This document shows positions 61,131 to 64,000 of a stretch of DNA of 64,000 nt, piece after piece (within the stretch, counting starts at the first letter, position 1; every line of letters begins with the position of its first letter). The stretch is from Nocardioides faecalis (GTDB lineage: Bacteria; Actinomycetota; Actinomycetes; Propionibacteriales; Nocardioidaceae), in contig NZ_CP074406.1 in the NCBI RefSeq assembly GCF_018388425.1, forward strand, positions 2,356,001-2,420,000, given 5' to 3'. The translations under genes and the position numbers were made by a program. The notes under the pieces were generated by a model. The model did no database searches, had not been told where the DNA came from, and was given only the letters and a program-made list of their open reading frames with translations.

Positions 61131-61597
61131 GCCTCACGCTCCAGCCAGAAGTAGTAGAGGTCCGCGATGCCGAAGGCGCTGTCGAGCTTGCCGTTCATGA
61201 TCCCCATCACGGTGTCGTCGTCGACCTTCTTGAAGTGGTCCAGGACGGGCAGGTTGTCGTAGACCATCGTCGCGGTCGTCTCGCCGCGGAAGCCGACCTC
61301 CCACAGCGACGCCTCGCCGCCGCCGGCGGCCTTGGTGTTGGAGTACAGCTCGCCGGCCTCGTCGCGGCACACCAGCGGCACCGCGACCAGCGGACCCTCG
61401 AACCGCTTGCCGTGCCACCGGATCTTGCGCAGCACGTCGCTGAGCACGTGCCCGGTCGCGAAGTCGCCGCCGCGCCACGCCCCGAGCATCTCGGGGACCG
61501 TCACGGTGCTGAGCTCGGACCACAGCGCGTCGAGGTCCGCGGGAGCGGCGTCCTCGGCGGCACGGAGCGCGTCGAATCGTTCTGTGATGTCTGCCAC
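61127..61597 (-). CDS. GXWXG/DUF4334 domain protein
   Basis: The 156-residue protein has GXWXG (MLGAWRGGDFATG) followed by a DUF4334-like strand block (VMGIMNGKLD). Members often accompany alcohol or acyl-CoA dehydrogenases; biochemical function is not established. A GTG start at 61597 has TAGTCT 7 bases upstream, overlapped by the KstR-like dyad, so it leads the ADH operon. It ends with an ATGA overlap with the alcohol dehydrogenase gene. Confidence 0.82.
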   Translation of the reverse strand: MADITERFDALRAAEDAAPADLDALWSELSTVTVPEMLGAWRGGDFATGHVLSDVLRKIRWHGKRFEGPLVAVPLVCRDEAGELYSNTKAAGGGEASLWEVGFRGETTATMVYDNLPVLDHFKKVDDDTVMGIMNGKLDSAFGIADLYYFWLEREA

Positions 61598-61604
61598 GGC
61601 GCTC

Positions 61605-61622
61605 AGACTAGAACATGTTCCA
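61605..61622 (-). promoter_or_regulatory. promoter and KstR-like operator of the DUF4334-ADH operon
   Basis: On the minus strand TAGTCT (61605-61610) ends 7 bases before the GTG start. The plus-strand sequence TAGAACATGTTCCA (61609-61622) matches the KstR consensus TNNAACNNGTTNNA completely and overlaps the -10 by two bases, so a bound TetR-family repressor would block transcription. A further half-site (TGTTCT) lies at about 61633-61638. A related TetR-family protein is the alternative to KstR itself. Confidence 0.65.
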
Positions 61623-61648
61623 CCCGGGAGGGTGTGTTCTGCCGCGCC

Positions 61649-62752
61649 TCAGGCGGACCAGGTGCGCGCGACCCGAGCCGCCAGGTCGCTCAGCGCGCCG
61701 GCGGGGTCGGCGAACGCGCGCTCGCGACCGAAGGCGTCCACCAGCGAGTAGGCGCCGTCCATGCCCAGGGCCCGCATCTCCCGGGCCCCGACGAGGACCT
61801 CGCCGGCCAGCACGACACAGGGGCGCAGCGCCTCGGCTGCGACCGCGGCGACGCCGGCGGGCACCTTGCCGGTCCGGCTGGAGAAGTCGAAGGAGCCCTC
61901 CCCGGTGATCACGATGTCGGCGTGGCGCGCGTGCTCGGCCAGGCCCACCGCGTCGGCGACCAGCGCGAAGCCCGGCACCCGCGCGCCGCCGAGCAGCAGC
62001 AGCGCGAACCCGAGGCCGCCGGCGGCGCCGGCACCCGGCTCCAGTGCGAGGCGCCGGTCCGTGGCCAGCGCGAGCTCCTGCAGGTAGCCGTCGACGACGA
62101 TCTGCGCCCCCTCGTCCAGGCCCTTCTGGGCCCCGAACGTCTTGGCCGCACCGAAGAGCCCCGCCAGCGGGCTGTCGACGTCGGTGGCGGCGACGAGATC
62201 GACGCCGGTGACGACGGCCCGAGCGGGGCGCAGGTCGACCGTGCGCACGCCGCGCAGCATCGCTCCGCCGGCGTCCAGCGGCACGTCCGCGCGCGCCCCC
62301 AGCGCTGCGAGCAGGCCGGCGCCACCGTCGACGGTCCCGCTGCCGCCGAGGCCCACCACCACTCGCTGCGCGCCCGCCGCCACGGCCTCCTTCACCAGCG
62401 CCCCCACCCCCGCGGTGGTGTGCCGCTCCCCGTGCCGGCCGCCGGTGAGGTGGATCCCGCAGGCCTGCGCGCTCTCGACGTACGCCGTGCCGCCGACCAG
62501 CAGCAGCGTCGCGGGGACCTGGGTGTCACCGGTGTCGCCTGCGCGGGCTGGGCCGGCGACGCTCACCGCGAGCAGGTCGCCACCGAGGCTTGCGTGCAGC
62601 ACGTCCACGAACCCGGGGCCGCCATCAGACATCGGCGCCAGCACCACCTCGTCCTGGGGCGCGTGGCGGTGCCAGCCGACAGCGATGGCCTCGGCCGCCT
62701 CCACCGCAGTCAGGGTGCCGGCGAACTTGTCAGGGGCCACCAAAACACGCAT
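61649..62752 (-). CDS. glycerate kinase
   Basis: The 367-residue protein follows the GlxK/GarK-type glycerate 2-kinase family: VAPDKFAGTLTAVEAAEAIA at the N-terminus, APMSDGGPGFVD, GLGGSGTVDGGAGLLAALGA, and EPGAGAAGGLGFALLLLGG, and ITGEGSFDFSSRTGK. It phosphorylates glycerate for entry into glycolysis. The ATG at 62752 is the family N-terminus; the longer frame is antisense to nadA. M. tuberculosis Rv2205c is the corresponding gene. It lies upstream of the DUF4334-ADH operon on the same strand with a 51-base gap containing the operator. Confidence 0.93.
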   Translation of the reverse strand: MRVLVAPDKFAGTLTAVEAAEAIAVGWHRHAPQDEVVLAPMSDGGPGFVDVLHASLGGDLLAVSVAGPARAGDTGDTQVPATLLLVGGTAYVESAQACGIHLTGGRHGERHTTAGVGALVKEAVAAGAQRVVVGLGGSGTVDGGAGLLAALGARADVPLDAGGAMLRGVRTVDLRPARAVVTGVDLVAATDVDSPLAGLFGAAKTFGAQKGLDEGAQIVVDGYLQELALATDRRLALEPGAGAAGGLGFALLLLGGARVPGFALVADAVGLAEHARHADIVITGEGSFDFSSRTGKVPAGVAAVAAEALRPCVVLAGEVLVGAREMRALGMDGAYSLVDAFGRERAFADPAGALSDLAARVARTWSA

Positions 62753-62812
62753 GACGACATGATGACGGTTATGGCGGCCCACCGCGCTCGAACTCCACGG
62801 ACTTGCCCGAAC

Positions 62813-62818
62813 TAGGAT
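62813..62818 (+). promoter_or_regulatory. -10 element, leaderless nadA promoter
   Basis: TAGGAT ends 6 bases before the nadA ATG. Confidence 0.6.
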
Positions 62819-62824
62819 GACCCC

Positions 62825-64000
62825 ATGACCACCGTGGACCTCCCGCTGCTGCCGCTGGGCCGTGGCTCGGACCCCCTCTCCGAGCGTGGCGTCGAGTGCC
62901 CTGGCGACCTGCCCGCAGCCTCCGACCCCGACCTGGTGGCCCGAGCGCGGGCGGCCAAGGAGAAGCTCGGCGAGCGGGTCTTCGTGCTCGGGCACCACTA
63001 CCAGCGCGACGAGGTCATCCAGTTCGCCGACGTCACCGGCGACTCCTTCAAGCTGGCCCGGGACGCGGCCGCGCGGCCGGACGCGGAGTACATCGTGTTC
63101 TGCGGCGTGCACTTCATGGCCGAGTCCGCCGACATCCTCACCGGCCCGGAGCAGAAGGTCGTGCTGCCCGACCTCGCCGCCGGCTGCTCTATGGCCGACA
63201 TGGCCCGGCTGGCTCAGGTGGAGAAGGCGTGGGAGGCGCTCGCCGCCGCCGGCGTGCAGGACCAGGTCGTGCCCGTGACCTACATGAACTCCAGCGCCGA
63301 CATCAAGGCGTTCTGCGGTCGCAACGGCGGCGTGGTCTGCACCTCCTCCAACGCCGAGGTCGCTCTCGAGTGGGCGATGGCGCAGAAGGGCCCCGACACC
63401 AAGATCCTGTTCCTCCCCGACCAGCACCTCGGGCGCAACACCGCCGTCCTCGAGCTGGGCATCGGCCTGGACGAGTGCGTGGTGTGGAACCCGTTCAAGC
63501 CCAACGGCGGACTGAGCGCCGAGGAGCTCGCCAACGCCCGGATGATCCTGTGGAAGGGTCACTGCTCGGTGCACGGCCGGTTCAGCGCCGACGTCATCGA
63601 CGACCTGCGGGCGCGGGTGAGCGACCTCAACGTCCTGGTGCACCCCGAGTGCCAGCACGAGGTGGTGCTCAAGGCGGACTTCGTGGGCTCCACCGAGTAC
63701 ATCATCAACAAGATCGAGGCGGCCGCGCCCGGCACCAGCTGGGCCATCGGCACCGAGCTCAACCTGGTCCAGCGGTTGGCGAAGGCCCACCCGGACAAGA
63801 ACATCATGTTCTTGGACCGCAACGTCTGCTACTGCTCCACGATGAACCGGATCGACCTGCCGCACCTGGTGTGGGCGCTGGAGAGCCTGGTCGAGGGTGT
63901 CGTGGTCAACCGCATCGAGGTCGACCCGAAGACCGAGGCGGAGGCGCTGGTCGCCCTGCAGCGGATGCTCGACCTGCCCGGCAGGACCAGTCGTGACTGA
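62825..64000 (+). CDS. nadA: quinolinate synthase
   Basis: The 391-residue [4Fe-4S] enzyme condenses iminoaspartate with dihydroxyacetone phosphate in NAD synthesis. LGHHYQRDEV at 55-64, CSMADM with Cys121, HPECQHE with Cys276 and NVCYCSTMN with Cys335/Cys337 mark the probable cluster ligands; WKGHCSVHGRF and MNSSADIKAF are also family segments. The protein is complete, with its TGA at the last bases of the window. A leaderless promoter precedes it. The next gene, beyond the window, would be expected to be nadB by operon custom, but this is not visible. Confidence 0.96.
   Translation: MTTVDLPLLPLGRGSDPLSERGVECPGDLPAASDPDLVARARAAKEKLGERVFVLGHHYQRDEVIQFADVTGDSFKLARDAAARPDAEYIVFCGVHFMAESADILTGPEQKVVLPDLAAGCSMADMARLAQVEKAWEALAAAGVQDQVVPVTYMNSSADIKAFCGRNGGVVCTSSNAEVALEWAMAQKGPDTKILFLPDQHLGRNTAVLELGIGLDECVVWNPFKPNGGLSAEELANARMILWKGHCSVHGRFSADVIDDLRARVSDLNVLVHPECQHEVVLKADFVGSTEYIINKIEAAAPGTSWAIGTELNLVQRLAKAHPDKNIMFLDRNVCYCSTMNRIDLPHLVWALESLVEGVVVNRIEVDPKTEAEALVALQRMLDLPGRTSRD

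Noticed and set aside
61611..61620. LexA (SOS) box at GAACATGTTC
   Set aside because: Actinobacterial LexA boxes have GAAC and GTTC separated by four bases; here two bases separate them, which fits the KstR-type dyad better.

Overview
The window is 64 kb of GC-rich DNA, densely packed with genes on both strands. It uses many GTG and TTG starts and contains qcrCAB/ctaCDEF respiratory genes with an actinobacterial subunit IV, a PknL-type kinase and leaderless promoters. This points to an actinobacterial chromosome, probably Nocardioidaceae (Nocardioides-like); the genus is an inference from gene content, not from a search. I saw no rRNA or tRNA genes, CRISPR arrays, insertion sequences or phage genes.

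From memory of the Mycobacterium tuberculosis map, the backbone follows the Rv2172c-Rv2205c block: MetF, polyprenyl synthase, Rv2175c-like DNA-binding protein, PknL, class II DAHP synthase, PlsC, ArsA-like ATPase, SRPBCC protein, FadD15-like ligase, NlpC/P60 hydrolase, DEDD exonuclease/GIY-YIG fusion, TrpD, CtaE, QcrCAB, CtaF, CtaD, CtaC, PfkB/adenosine kinase, ErpA and glycerate kinase. Accessory genes are interspersed in this frame.

Layout. 1-8.8 kb: end of a carotenoid-type oxidoreductase, metF and a prenyl synthase (divergent, both leaderless), the Rv2175c/PknL pair, an endonuclease IV-like protein, an EamA transporter and a zinc-ribbon membrane protein. 8.8-17 kb: threonine aldolase, DAHP synthase, amino-acid permease, nucleotidyltransferase, EEP phosphatase/nuclease, a predicted PPi-dependent phosphofructokinase, a coiled-coil protein and a MacR-like regulator. 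17-27 kb: flavin-reductase-like protein, MacS-like kinase, PlsC, lipase, two ROK kinases, a DUF5304-like protein, an ArsA-like ATPase, an SRPBCC protein and an acyl-CoA ligase. 27.2-36.4 kb: a Tad/Flp pilus locus (SAF protein, TadZ, TadA, a von Willebrand A-TadB fusion, TadC, a two-component system and two Flp prepilins separated by a hairpin). 36.3-40.3 kb: M48 protease, a metallopeptidase-like lipoprotein and an NlpC/P60 hydrolase preceded by a ydaO-type cyclic-di-AMP riboswitch. 40.4-46.3 kb: repair fusion protein, stand-alone RAM domain, membrane protein, trpD, degenerate receiver and CtaG-like factor. 46.4-56.6 kb: the bc1-aa3 respiratory branch, interrupted by a PIG-V-like mannosyltransferase and an L,D-transpeptidase. 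56.7-64 kb: cysteine desulfurase/TusA, PfkB kinase, ErpA, an alcohol dehydrogenase operon under a KstR-like operator, glycerate kinase and nadA.

Regulation. At 18 genes a TANNNT-type -10 hexamer (two with a deviating first base) lies 6-9 bases before the start codon, so leaderless transcription appears to be the default. Genes with a real leader stand out: pknL, fadD, the tad operon, flp, ctaG, ctaC, the 51.0 kb glycosyltransferase and the riboswitch-controlled hydrolase. Operons are tightly coupled, many through ATGA, GTGA or TTGA overlaps.
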